From NCBI GenBank assembly GCA_034670405.1, contig JAXDDX010000005.1, positions 6,766,001 to 6,830,000 of the forward strand: DNA of 64,000 nt, given 5' to 3'. Below are positions 52,335-64,000 of the stretch, one piece after another. The DNA comes from Hoplostethus atlanticus (taxonomy: Eukaryota; Chordata; Actinopteri; Trachichthyiformes; Trachichthyidae). The position numbers and the translations under genes were made by a program. The notes under the pieces are model-generated. The model ran no database searches. It was given only the letters and a program-made list of their open reading frames with translations, and was not told the origin of the DNA. Each line of letters starts with the position of its first letter. Position 1 is the stretch's first letter.

Positions 52335-55300
52335 TTGTTTGTAACACTGTAATGCTTGACCAACTTTGATTTCCAAAGCCAAACAATGGTTATTTGCGCC
52401 ACTTTATGCAGATAGTCTTGTGGCCAAAGGAAATTCCACTTAAGAGTTAATTGATTAACAGATGCAGACTTGTTATACTGTTTATCAGGACATTGGTTTT
52501 GCCATTCATTGTAGGTCCACAGTAAAGATGAGTACACTAGAGATTATTAGCCTGTATACTCTAGGTAAGTGCATAAGTTTATGCCATTCTCCCCTGACTT
52601 GCTGGTGCTAATATGTTGTCATTCTTAACATTTCACCAAGCATATAATTGTGAGGCTAGAAACAGATTTTGTTTTCCTACATTCTACAAGATATGAAATG
52701 GTCTTTGCCTGTTGTTATGTTGGCCTAATTGTAACTAAAAAAAGCAGATAACTCCAAAGAAGGGATGCTTTTGTTGTTTTTTCCACAAAATGTTAGAAGG
52801 AAAAAGTTGTCTAGGATGTTTGTTGTGCTCTAACCTAAAGTCAAAAGCTGATACAAGTGCAAGGCCGGACAAAGATTTGCTTTATTTTCTACATACTGTC
52901 AATTGTAGAAATGCTAATTTGTCTGTTTATATTGGACCATCTTAAAGTAAAATATTTTGTGAAAGGAATTACTTTGTGCACTCATTTTTAAAGCATTTAC
53001 TAGCATCTAAAAGTAATCAGGTTACGTTACTGAGATGCAGTAATGGAAAAGATTACGTTACTAATTACAATTTTGAGTGGGTAATGGATGGATTACATTT
53101 CAATATTCAACAGTAAAATAAAATGCTAATATTTCTGTAATGTGTAACTGAGTTACCACCCAACACTGTAGACAGAGATGCAAGACAGGCCGATAGAGAA
53201 CAGGTAGTTTGTGCACCCCTTGATTTTAAACACATTTGGTTGCATTGCAAAAAAGATTTTTGATCTAGATGAAGGAATCTATTAAGTGAAAAAGGTTAAG
53301 ATATTTATGTTAAGGTATATAAAAGAAAAATGTTCAAACCATTATTTTGGGCTATCAAGTGTCTCATCCTTCATTCTGATTTATTTTGCCAACAAAGCAA
53401 ACGACTCAGTTATGTAATTTGACTATAGAAGTCAATTGTGAAATTGTACAGGACAAACTCCACCTATATATTACTTAAAGTAGTTGGAGAGTGCTTTATT
53501 TTTTCATTGAAACCATAGGACATGGACTTGGTGCCATGCCATATCTTCACACTTTGCTCATATTTTCTGCAATCCATCCTACACTGTAAAAGCAACGTAT
53601 GAACAAATATTTAGCCCAAAATGAAAGTGTGTGTGTGTGTGTGTGTGTGTGTACTTTTCTTTGAATTGTATAACCTTCACGTAAATTTCCAATTTATGTT
53701 CTTTTTTACTTTCAGTTGTACAACGAAAATATGCAACACTTCAGGGATGTGCAAACTCCTGAGTAGGACTGTCAGCTACTGTCATAAACACAGTTTCAGC
53801 AGGTCCAGCTGCCAGTTGCTGTCTGTTCTGCCAGTCAGGACACCTCTGTCTGTCTGCTCTATTCAGTATAAGTCTTCACTTGAGGCTGATTGATGAAACT
53901 AGCCTCACATGATGTGTTTTGTGTTGGGTTAACATTAACAGAGCTCCCCTGAGCTACAAGGACAATACTTTCTGGATCAGTGTTTCTTTGCACCAGGATC
54001 AGGTCTGTTTCTGCTGGGTCTCCACAGGACCAGTGGTCTTTATATTTTAATGAGCCTACATTTCCTCAGTTTTCTCCCGCATTAAAACACTGTCAGACAT
54101 ACAGTGCCATGAAAATGAATCTGCTCATTTGTCCTGCATTTCTGACATTGAATTTGGTCAGATAATTTTGTGAGTTGTGATAGTTTATAGAGGGAGTCTG
54201 AGAGAAAGATGTTATGGACGTGCAGAGGGTTTTTATGTCCAATTTTATCATCAACTTCCATAGTAAGATTAGAGAAGGGTAAGTGCTTTACAAGTGTACC
54301 CTCTATTTTTTCACATGTATTGGTGGATGGAAGATAATTCCACTTTGTACTCCAGCAGTCTGAAGCAGAGCCCCACCCCACCCTACAATCCCATTAAAAT
54401 GTATTGACGGGACCTGATATAAGAACCTGTGCACTGACAACTTTTCTCTGGTAAATGGACAAAGCGTGATGGATTTTTATTGGGCAGGGACGATCCAAAT
54501 CAAACAGCTGGTCCTAATGTGCAAAGATGCATAAAATTGAAACACGGCTAAATATTTTTTCAAAGCATTGTGTAACTCTTAAAGGAATAAAATGGGCAAA
54601 ATGGAAATTGAGTCATTATCTACTCACCACCTTGTCAAAATTCCTTTGAAGTTGGTGAGTTAGCCCCCATAGTTCCATCTCAGCCTTCTCCCAAACTATA
54701 GAAGTTAACAGGGCTCCAACAATACTAGCCAAACGATTGTACTATGAGTCCAAAATTCCAATATTTACCTCATTATCAACTATATTTTCTTAGTTGATAA
54801 TGCAAGCACTAACTCGCTCTGTGTTTCATGCGAACTTCAATCGTGTTTCGACTGACATGGGGGAACTTGTTAATGATAATTCTTGAAGGGAAGGTTTGCT
54901 GGATTTTCACATGAAAAAAAAACGTACCACTTATCTTTAACTCTGTGATCTGATGACTTAATAAGGAAAAATATCCATCAATCAATCATCTGATGTTTGC
55001 TAAAAATCTGAAGCCAAGGGTTAGGAACAGTGGGTTATATGATAAAATATTTCAATGGGGGTGAACGGGCTGTAAGCTTCTGTCATGTTTCCCTTAAAAT
55101 CTATTTGTTTAAACAAAAAAATAGAAAAAACAAACTAATTATTGAGTTGATGAAGATCGATTGCTGATCCTGTGTAAATCCAATCGTAAAAGTGACCAAT
55201 GTTTATTATAAACTTTTATTTAATCAGACATGTTGACTAAGAACACAATCTTAACAGGCATATTGGTGTGATTTTACAGATTACATGATCCAGGATTTTG

Positions 55301-56380
55301 TCACGGTTTCACACAGATCTACCAGCAAAATTGGCGTGATAACCACACTAAAACGTATTTCTTACTTTAATTACATGCATATAATCAGGAAATGATTGCT
55401 TACTTAAATTTTAAGAATTTTTCAGCTATTCAGAGCTAGATGGAGAGTTAGAATGAGAGCAGTGTTCTCTGTCATATAGGTTGAGGGCAATATGCATGCT
55501 CTATAAATGTCATGATGTGGGTTTGATTTGTGATATTATCTTAATGCGTTTATATTTCTCTTGACGATCCAGAAAGGTATGAGGTTATTCTCTTAGTAAA
55601 ATATCAATATAATATAAAATATAGCGTTTACATACTGGTTTATTTTCCTTACAGGTGTTTTATCCTGGTGTAACCACACAAGACATATTGAAGATCTGAT
55701 CGTCCAAACCAACCAAACGAGACGCATTTGGCAAAGTAAACGCAACACGTCTTCAATCCACATAGCAACTACATAAAAGGAAATAAACTTTGACATGTAA
55801 ATCCAACCATGAAGCACACATAAAACAAACATGTTGCATTTTTATGTGAGGTGTACATGTAACCCACCTAAATTATATCTAGACACAGTCAGGATACAAG
55901 ACATGTTAATACCAGGTGAAAAGGAGGCCATCATGTTGTCATCTAAAAATGTCTGTGGCTAACTAGTGTGCCTAAATCTCTCAAGAACACACTGGAAGAT
56001 GTGGAAAAGGTTTCATCAGATTTATGTGAGAGCAGACCACTTTTCTGACATGTTGGACTTATCTCAGTCTCCTGCCTATTTTGTCTTGGTCTCAGTCACT
56101 ATTGGATGTTGACTCAACTAATTTTATTGATGTTTCTTTCCCCTCTAGCACCACAACACTGTTTAATGCCTATTTTGCTTTGATGCTTTGATCTCTGTCT
56201 TGACTTGATCTTGACCCCCTTTGGACCTGGTCTTAGCAACAGTGTGGCCATCTGTCATATCCATCAAGACAGACTAGACATATTAGACCTTGCAAAAAAT
56301 TGTCAGCACTTTGTCTTTGCAAATGACTACTGAAAACATGTTTGGGGCCTTCAGTTAGAAAAAGGGTTAGAAAAGGAATG
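52335..56380. other. intergenic stretch, nothing coding recognised
   Basis: AT-rich DNA with a (GT)n run at 53624-53652 and a dispersed-repeat fragment near 54585-54725. No exon with conserved product is seen. Confidence 0.45.
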
Positions 56381-56388
56381 TCCTGGCT

Positions 56389-56598
56389 TTGGTTGCTTTG
56401 GTCTTGGTAGTGAGCCTGGTAGCGAGCAGGGCCGGAGTATCTCGGGTGTACCCGTGTGGACCCCTGCAGCGAGTTTGTATGGAAAACCAGTGGACATGGA
56501 AAAGGAAAAGGGTCTTCATGTCCCTCATCAACCCCTGGTCGACTGAGGACATTGAGACATACATACGCGTTAATGGAAAAGGGGAAGAAGTAGCCAGG
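56389..56598 (+). CDS. unrecognised exon-like open segment
   Basis: An open frame with coding-like composition reads through GVSRVYPCGPLQRVCMENQW and VFMSLINPWSTEDIETYIRV and reaches a consensus donor (AGG then gtgagt) in phase 0 at 56598. Several acceptor-like AGs lie at 56408-56430, so the 5' limit is uncertain and the start shown is only the open-frame limit. I do not recognise the product. It lies between adnp2 and the PHF20-family exon, on the same strand as both. It could be an exon of an unidentified host gene or an old transposon coding piece. Confidence 0.4.
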
Positions 56599-56599
56599 G

Positions 56600-59500
56600 T
56601 GAGTTGTGAACAGGGTTGGGTAGGCTACTTTGAAAATGTATTACTGTTACATGTGGCTGCAAGGTGATTACTAGTGATTTATAGGGTGTTAGTAGTTGGT
56701 TGCTAGGAGATTTCCAGTGGTTGCTATGGTGTACTAGTTGGTTGCTAAGTGATTGCTATGGTGTTAATACGTGGTTTCTATGTGAATGTGAAATGTGAAA
56801 TGTGAAAAGCGGCCATCAAGACCGGGCCGAATTATTGTACTATGTGTGATTAAAGTGACCTGTTGGCCCGTTGACTCTCAGCTCCTACCTTTATCTGTCT
56901 GTAGCGAGGTTGCTACAGTAGCGCCTGAACAGTAGTTCAAGTGCAAGTAGCTCTACCTTTCGATCCATTTACAGTCCTATCAGCAACTATTGCTTAATAT
57001 CCATTTTTAGTGCCCTATTTACTTTTTTTAATTTTAAGTATAACATATTCTGTTTAACATATACTCTTAAGCATTCTGAGAGATTTTTATTCTGCACGTC
57101 AAAAAAAACTATTCTTGGGATGCTTGGGATACGTAAATGCACAACTTAATCAGCCAAATTTATTTAGCATTCCTGTAAAAAAAAAAAAAGAATTCTCAAT
57201 CAGAATGAATTCATTCGGAACAATGAAAGATCCTGCATGTAAACATAGCGAATGTCTTTTGTCAATATTTAAGTGTTATCTCGTTCTAACAAGATAATAA
57301 AGCGTAAATTATTCTTCCATAGTATTACTAGTTGTTCACTGTTTTAAAAACTCCACATGAAGAAAACATATACACACAAAAGTGACAATGTGCAGATTGA
57401 CGTCTGTTCTCATTATCACGTAATATATATGGAGGTAGCATACATAAAAAAAACAGACGTGTCCAGAGATGCATACTACCGACTCATGCAGAATGTAACC
57501 TCTTTGTTTACATGTCAGCCATGCTGGACTGCTGTTGTCATGTGATCACTGTACGGCCCATGGGACAGGCTGACGTTGTCCGTGCACTGGTGATTCTTAC
57601 AGGAGAATGGACCGGAAAGAAGGTTGAGTTTTACACTAAACCCGTTCCATTTAGCGAATAAATGTATTCGCAAAGGTAAACTTGCACTTTATGTTAAGAT
57701 GAAATTCACAAGGTACAGACACAACGAATGTTTGTCAATCAAAAACTGTGGCAACCTGGCTGTCATATTTTGGCATTTCTGCAGCAGCACTAATCAGCTA
57801 GCGGCGTTAGCTTGTTGGCTAACGTTAGCTTCGTAGCTAGTAAGCGTCTAGTAGATTAGCAAGCTTCCCAGGTCAGATCACTGCAATGCTAATAGCGTCA
57901 GTAGCACTGGGTCTGAGAACCTGTTCTCAGCGTGCATTTACTTTAAGACTCAGTTGGCAGTTTGGTTACTATTTAGATAAATTGAGTACTAACTTATGTT
58001 TGCAAGACAATAATTCAATCTGTCCTGAACTGACTGTCCCGGGTTTTCAAAAGGTTGACTTGCTTGCCGCATTAGCTTCAGTACGTAGCCTTAAGCTCGC
58101 CAGATATAGTACGTTAGCCAGCTGCTAATAGCTGAAAAGCTGACATTCACCGCTGACTTGATATGAGATTATAACGATTACTCATAGTACTGGATTAAAT
58201 TGAATTGACTGACTTGTCACTGACAGATGAATGTTAGTTTAACCTTAAATATTAATTGTCACAACATTGGTGTGAAAGCTTAGCTAACTAGCTACCTTGA
58301 TGTATCTGACTTTCTGCAAGTGTTAGCTAACATAGTTAGCACTCTTGTAAGATCAGCTTTCCACTTATCATGAGGGTCTAGTGAAGATAGCATATTCTGC
58401 TTAGTCGACACAGAAAAAAATGGACTCATGATTATTCAGACACGTTTCGAGTCCTAACACAGTCTAAAACCTTGGCATAGAACCTTAGAAGAAATCTTAC
58501 CAGTGAAGTGGCAGGTCAAAGAGGTTTTGATACCTGATGTATCCCTTCTCCTAAGTCTTCTGTCAGTTGGCAATGTCCAAGTGATGCCATTGTCGTACAG
58601 GCCAGGAAAAGGCTAAAATAATAACATTAAGCAGGCCTGGCTGTGTGATATGGAAGTAAGGTTTTATGTTTTATGCGCTGCATTACTAATTGTCCGTCAT
58701 ACGAAAAGTAGATGTCTGTTAAATAAACCAACAATAGATACATGTGTTTAAAACTACTTTGATATTTATCATGAATTTTGTCAGTATACCGGCAGACAAA
58801 CAACTGATCGACATATTTTGCTGAAATCTCACCTGAGCTGGGTGGTAATTCGTAATGTGTTACAGCGGTATTATTACTTTTTCCAGTAACAAGAAGTGTC
58901 ACTTTCAATTTCATTAATAATATTACAGTTGTCAATCATAAAAACAAGTTGTTACGTTTGTTATGCCCCCTCTAAATATCAGATTAAAGTTGAATACAAA
59001 AACTACATAACTCTTCCCCAGTTTGTTGTCATCAGAATTAGTTGTCTTCTTCCTCAGTTGACGCAGTTAGACACTAAGCTATCTTTGATAAATATGGTAG
59101 AAAAGTTGACCGTCTCTGGGTGGAATTATTCCCAGTACTTCGATGAGACATGTTAGAAAGGTTGACTTTCTTTGGGTGGAAGTATTCCCACTCCTTTGAT
59201 TTTATCCAGCAAAAGGACGACAGTAACATTGGACATCAATACTATTTGATTTCACTGATCTTTCAGGCAGATGCACATGGGAGAAGTAATTTCTGAAGAT
59301 AAGAGAGGATGCAATCGCCAGTTTTGGCAGTGTAAAGGAATAGTAATATAAGGAGGTGTGTATGGAATTACTGCTTCCATGGAGTAATAAGTAAAGTGAT
59401 AATATTACTTACATTATTACTGACTTATTAATGATTAAGGAATAGGCTAATGACTATAATGAATAAATTACATTTTTGACTGACAAGTCCAACACTGCTG

Positions 59501-59856
59501 ATTGTTAATTCATTGTCATCCAAGTGTCATCTATTATTAAAATAGGCTAACAAGACTGAATCGTAAACATAGGTTTTAGCAAGCATGTCATTTATCTGTT
59601 GTTTGATGACTACATTGCTTGAAGCAAAACAAAACCAAAGTCATTAAGCAGTTGTGAAGTAATGATGATTTCCCCTGTGCCTCCTTATTTTATATTTTCC
59701 ATAATGCTTAAGTTTCCATATGTATAAGTTGTAGGTTGACCGATTAGTCAGGGCCAATCTGAGTTTTTCAAAGCAATCAGTAATTATAGGATGTGAGCAC
59801 CAATAGAGTTGACTGTCAATAATTCCTTGGAGTGCTTTTCTCTCTTTTTTTTTTTT
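56600..59856. other. probable 5' region/first intron of the PHF20-family gene
   Basis: No coding exon recognised. 57.5-58.35 kb has repeated gctagc / gctaacgttagc motifs like those seen next to the adnp2 promoter, and catgtgatcac at 57540; a start site there is a guess. A 70-bp segment at 58896-58964 recurs at 60447-60517. Confidence 0.3.
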
Positions 59857-59858
59857 AG

Positions 59859-59979
59859 CTTCATTTGGAGCTGTGGGCAGCCCTGAACAAGACAGGATGA
59901 GTAAGAAACCGCCCAACAGGCCTGGCATCAGCTTTGAAGTGGGGGCCAAAGTAGAAGCCCAGGACTACTTGAAGAAGTG
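59859..59979 (+). CDS. phf20l1: PHF20/PHF20L1-family first coding exon (5' end of gene)
   Basis: Acceptor T-run plus ttag at 59857-59858; ATG at 59897; coding ends in phase 2 inside a Trp codon at donor gtatgg. The 27 full codons read [20 protein letters not shown] then AQDYLKK. Human PHF20L1 starts [20 protein letters not shown] and PHF20 starts [20 protein letters not shown]; the KKW split at this point fits the family. These proteins are Tudor/PHD chromatin readers, PHF20 being an NSL-complex subunit. PHF20L1 is slightly favoured by [10 protein letters not shown] and DYL, but the paralogue is not certain. No second exon is visible to 64000, so the gene continues outside the window. Confidence 0.8.
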
Positions 59980-60245
59980 GTATGGCAACATTATTGCAAT
60001 GTTATCACAATATAATAGATAGCAGTGTTTCCCTTGCTCATCTGAGGGAATAACTTATTCATGTATGATTATGTGACCCTGTGGAATATATAGACTCCGC
60101 TAGCAGCTGGGGTAATGTCACATATTGGAGGAAAAAAAGTTACGAATTGCCTTAAGAGATACATTTTTGTCAGACAGCTTTTTTGAGGTCAGAGTCTCTC
60201 ACAAAGCATATTCGTGCGGTGTGTTATCGTGCGGCATTCCTGCAT

Positions 60246-60430
60246 TAAGGGCTCCTAAAATATGGTCTGATATTCATCCAAGTCATAACAATAGATAAAC
60301 ACAATGTGATTTAACAAATTACTTTAAGTAAAGTATTTAAGTAATCAACACAATTACTTTTACATGTCTTTATTGAGCATATTGTTCAAACATTAACAGC
60401 CTTTGCTGGAACGTATGTCAACCCCTACGT
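60246..60430 (-). mobile_element. Tc1-like terminal fragment
   Basis: Same family and orientation as 29440-29695: ctcctaaaatatggtctgat, aatgtgatttaacaaat and atgtctttattgagcatatt shared in order. Confidence 0.65.
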
Positions 60431-60683
60431 ACAAGTTGGTTTCAAGAAATGTCACTTTCAATTTCATTAATAATATTACAGTTGTCAATCATAAAAACAA
60501 GGTGTTACTTTTGTTATTGGGGGGTGTAGGGTGACTGCACTCCAGAAGAGGGCAGTAATACAACATGAAGCCGCCAATAAACTACAAGAAGAAGGTTACG
60601 TAGCAGCAATGCATTTTGGGGCATCATGGTGGATTGAGTAACACAGGTTGCATTCTCTCGTGTACATAAAATCACCATACTAC

Positions 60684-61465
60684 TTAAAGGTCCCATATTA
60701 TGGAAAACGGCTTATTCCTGGCGCTTATACATGTTCCACAGGAAATCATTTACCTAAGCAGCTGAGAAAATTTGAACTCTGGAAGTCAACCCGTTTTTCT
60801 GTATTTTCCTTTTTCCAAAAACGGTGCCAAAGATAGGAGAAAAACAGGCCGTTTAAGAAAGTAGCCCCTTTGGACGTCATAACGGGCGCTAATCCAGCCC
60901 CTCTCAGAGCATGCCCACGCCCAGGTGAACAACCGATCCCATTTACGGCATTACGGCAGCGCCGCAAGCTGTTGCTTATGGTGCATTCCATTGTACTCGG
61001 AAATCGATAATTCCGAGTCGGTATTCCTAACTTCCAATCTAAATGTGTTCCAGTGCATCTGCCTGGGAAAACATAATCGCCCGCAGCAAACTCATGTTTG
61101 TATGGCAAGTCTCAGAATGTTACAAGCATCTAAACTCAACATCAACTACTACAGCGCCATTAGTGAATAGAATCGGTGCATGTCACATTCGGACACCGTT
61201 TTTTCCGAGTTCACTGGAATGCACCATTACTTTGCGACTGGGGAAACTAAAACAACAACATATCTACAGCGATATATCAACTCTCCAGTTATTATTTTGT
61301 AGGATGCAGGCAGCAATATAGATCCACAGTCTCCCAACACGCGAAAATGCCAGGACAATTTTATTTTTAACGGCAACGGCTACAGTTTTTTCTGTGTGAT
61401 GATCACTCCTCAGACTGCTTGAGCAACGGCAGGATTAGCATCTAAATTGAAGCTTAAATTTACGA
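60684..61465. mobile_element. truncated second copy of the TTAA element
   Basis: Starts with TTAAAGG and tcccatattatggaaaacgg, then follows the reverse complement of 6644-5840 to about 61465 (gattagcatctaaattgaag). Only one terminus is present. Confidence 0.75.
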
Positions 61466-61643
61466 GCGTGCGCATTGGCTGGTTAACATAATTAACTAAC
61501 GTGATTGATTTGAAAGACGCTTGGTATTTAGTAGGTAAGTAGTTTATTTCCCCATTTATGACAACGATTGTAAGTTAGGCTACAGTTTATGAATGTTTTT
61601 TTTTGTGTAAAAAAAACAAAACAATTATCAATAATAATAATAC

Positions 61644-62259
61644 TGTGGCGGACTCGCCACATAGGCAGGAGGAGAGTTAACTGGCCAGCAGGCCGTTTTA
61701 TTTGCACACCAGCGATATAAACCCGGCCCTGGCGCTGACGGCCGTGTAGAGCGCCGTCTTCCCCGGCGCACGCACCTCCTCCCTCCCGGCAGGTCAGCCG
61801 CGGAGCACCAAGGCTGCCCCAGTCCGCCAGGCTTCCAGGGGCTGTCCCGCCCCAACCCCGACTGGACAGCCCTTCCAGGCTGCGCCCGACTGCAACCTCC
61901 GGAGCTTGGCCGGTCGCCGCCGGCTTTGACGGCCGCTCTCCCACTCCGTCTTTCTCGCCGCTCGCGCCCTCGCCTCTGTCCCGGCAACCCAGCCGCGGAC
62001 CCCGCTACTGGCTCGTTCCCTCCGCTCACAGTCTGGCTTGACTCCTCCGTCTCCTGCCGACTTTCACTCACGCCGCCAGCCTCTCACACTGGCGCTCTCT
62101 CACGCAGTTACACATCCACACGCAGGTTAAAAAGGCCCGGCTGCAATCAGCCTTAATTGGCCGCAGCCGGTACCGGATCCAGGGTAGAGTCAGTCCACCG
62201 ACTCTACTCTCCCCTGGATCCACGCTAAGTCTCACCCCACCCTCCTCCCAGCTGCCACA
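61644..62259 (+). mobile_element. solo LTR of an LTR retrotransposon, 616 bp, TSD aatac
   Basis: Begins tgtggcggactcgccaca and ends ctgccaca, i.e. TG..CA with tgtggc/gccaca inverted ends. Exact 5-bp direct repeats (aatac) flank it at 61639-61643 and 62260-62264. A TATA-like ggttaaaaagg lies at 62124. A 5-bp duplication fits Gypsy/Copia-type integration. No internal gag-pol region, so this is a solo LTR left by recombination. It is GC-rich, so long open frames in both strands (e.g. 61528-62071) are spurious. Confidence 0.88.
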
Positions 62260-62516
62260 AATACTAATAATCCGTTTTTTGGATAGGGATTTTTTCTAAA
62301 CGTTTATGATTCAAACTTCGTGTACACGTTCACATCCCTACTTTTATCACATTTCACAATGTTGAGGGACAAATGGATAGATTATAAAACATGTTTGAAA
62401 TTGTTTGGGACTCCTACGACGTTAGACATTTTTTTCCTGTTCGGTACCACCGCATCCCGCGGCGATGAGCCACATACACAACCGCGGTGGGAACATTTCA
62501 AACCACGACAGCCCTA

Positions 62517-62835
62517 ATCATGGCAGGATAGCAAGGAGGAAACCACTGTTCTCCACCAAAAATATTGCTGCCCGTCTCAAATTTGCCAAAGATCACCTGG
62601 ATGTTCCACAAAGCTTCTGGAACAATGTTCTGTGGACATATGAAACAAAAAACATACTTTTTGATAAAGGGGCACAAAGCCATTTTTAAGGAGAAAAAAA
62701 TACTGCCAACAGCAAAACTGTTGGTATGCAGTGTATTTTAACCAAATGGTGAAGCATGCTTGAGTGGTTGAGGTTATTGCTGCTAAAGGAGGTTCCACCA
62801 CTTACTAAATCTCATGGTTCACATACTTAAGGACT
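62517..62835 (+). pseudogene. Tc1-like transposase fragment with 3' end
   Basis: Encodes GRIARRKPLFSTKNIAARLK then FAKDHLDVPQSFWNNVLWTY and ETKNILF, matching the Tc1 pattern FAKxHLDxPxxFWxxVLWTDETK with the catalytic Asp changed to Tyr. It runs into non-coding end sequence related to 29440-29695. Confidence 0.8.
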
Positions 62836-62839
62836 ATAA

Positions 62840-64000
62840 ATATCACATGAAACATATATACATTTCAGTATGCTCGAGTTTGTTGAATGATGTATCACAT
62901 CTGAATGACAGGTCTCACTTCTTCACACTATTTCACACAACTGCAGGGATATTAATGGAATCTTGGAGAGAAATGGTGAAGGAATGAGGCAGGCGCTTGT
63001 AAAATGACAGTACCACCTAGACAGTGAGACTACATAGAGTTGGCAATCAATGAGCTAAGACATGCATCAGTAGCTACCTGTGGTCATTTGTAGTCATGGA
63101 ATTAGCCAGTCCTGGGTTATTTTACTTATAACAAAGTCAGTTTAAAATCTTTAATTCTGTATTATTGTTGAAAGTTGTAGGGCAGTGAGCAGAACTGTCA
63201 CTTGTGATGGTGGCAGCAGGCAATGATGGGAGTCAGGGAGTGGAAGGAAGTGTCTGGAGGAAAGACTATGCCTTCTTACAGGAGCATGTAAGTGTTTATG
63301 AACACAATGACTTACCTGAAGATTAGGTATTTGTGTGCATCCTTCAGCCAACGCTTGCTGAGGATGACATCCAGAAGAGCCTTGTGAGCCACACAGTTTT
63401 CCTCCTTGTTCTCCTTGTTGCAGAAGCCCTTAAGATGGCCATGATGGCAAGTTTCCACAGCCCAAGAGTGACTGCCACAGTATGATGCCAATCCATAGTG
63501 CCTTTTTAATAGAAATCAACCACAAAGTTCAAGTTCAGTTAGTCACAATGTAAAAAATTTAATAATAAACCAATAAATGACTCCATGAAAGAAGGAAATC
63601 CCCGAGCTTCAAGTGCTGCTCTTTATGAATTCCTGATGTTTGTCACGTCAGAAATCAGCTGGATTAACTGGTTGGGCGCTAGTGGCATACATTAGCAAAA
63701 TAAACTAGCAAATCAACAGTAAATGTATTGTTGTAGTGTTTACTCCTTCGTAGAGATATGTGTATGAAGTAATATGTGCTATTTACCAAATAACAAATAC
63801 TTGTTATATAATCTACAAAACATTATTGAATGTCTGGCTCATTTAGCCAACTTTACAGTGTGTGGCTCACTCCAAAGTCGCTAAGCTAAGCTAAGCAAAT
63901 TACAATGCTAACGTTAGCTGTTAACCAGGTCCTGCTCCCTCATTCTTATAGCCTGGTATTGAATAACCTAGAACTAGCTGGTTCTAACTATTGTGAAAAT
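62840..64000. other. right edge, nothing recognised
   Basis: Presumed intron of the PHF20-family gene. No second coding exon; a short gctaagctaagctaagc run lies near 63880. Confidence 0.4.

Noticed and set aside
61528..62156. Long GC-rich open frames on both strands looking like a novel gene
   Set aside because: They lie inside the solo LTR with TG..CA ends and target duplication; a related LTR at 23.8-24.3 kb gives similar spurious frames.

Overview
This window is vertebrate nuclear DNA, almost certainly from a teleost fish. Coding sequence is cut into short exons with GT..AG splice sites. Introns and intergenic DNA are filled with teleost-type repeats: L2-clade and Rex1-like LINEs, Tc1, hAT, Harbinger and TTAA-type DNA elements, a solo LTR, a tRNA-derived SINE and many microsatellites. 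No bacterial operons, CRISPR arrays or phage genes are present.

The main host gene is adnp2 (ADNP homeobox 2), on the + strand from ATG 14145 to TAG 49365. I can chain 17 coding exons with matching splice phases into about 1,058 residues, close to the roughly 1,130 of mammalian ADNP2. The protein has the conserved N-terminus, C2H2 fingers, a Pro/Gln/Val-rich repeat region, the paired C-terminal fingers and a homeobox split by an intron. A GC-richer segment at about 10.38-10.83 kb, with CCAAT, ETS-like and YY1-like motifs, is the likely promoter and 5' UTR region. Two exons (3 and 10) each carry one extra base in a short homopolymer relative to the frame required by their neighbours. A second host gene starts near the right edge: the first coding exon of a PHF20/PHF20L1-family chromatin reader (ATG 59897), whose remaining exons lie beyond 64000. 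One exon-like open segment at 56.39-56.60 kb is unrecognised.

Layout. 0-1 kb: possible promoter on either strand, weak. 1.4-2.5 kb: foldback element with mirrored triplet repeats. 3.1-4.8 kb: 5'-truncated L2-like LINE with a long intact RT frame. 4.9-6.6 kb: TTAA-flanked DNA element. 6.66-8.9 kb: DDE and Harbinger remnants split by a Rex1-like LINE. 9-14 kb: promoter of adnp2 and a second L2 copy. 14-49.4 kb: adnp2, with introns carrying L2, Rex1, R2/NeSL-like, Tc1, LTR and MITE fossils, including a nearly identical 1.83-kb block present twice 4.6 kb apart (36.7 and 41.3 kb). 49.7-52.3 kb: hAT transposase fossil interrupted by two interlocked foldback palindromes. 52-59.8 kb: mostly unique AT-rich DNA. 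59.86 kb: PHF20-family exon. 60.2-62.9 kb: Tc1-like pieces, a TTAA-element copy and a textbook solo LTR with a 5-bp target duplication.

No previously undescribed defence or metabolic system is evident. The most unusual signals are the fragmentation of the adnp2 body, which I recall as essentially one large exon in tetrapods, into many phase-0/phase-1 exons with nearby duplicated splice sites and exon relics; the two homopolymer frameshifts; and several unusual repeat architectures. All statements come from reading the sequence and from recalled family knowledge; no alignment search was run.
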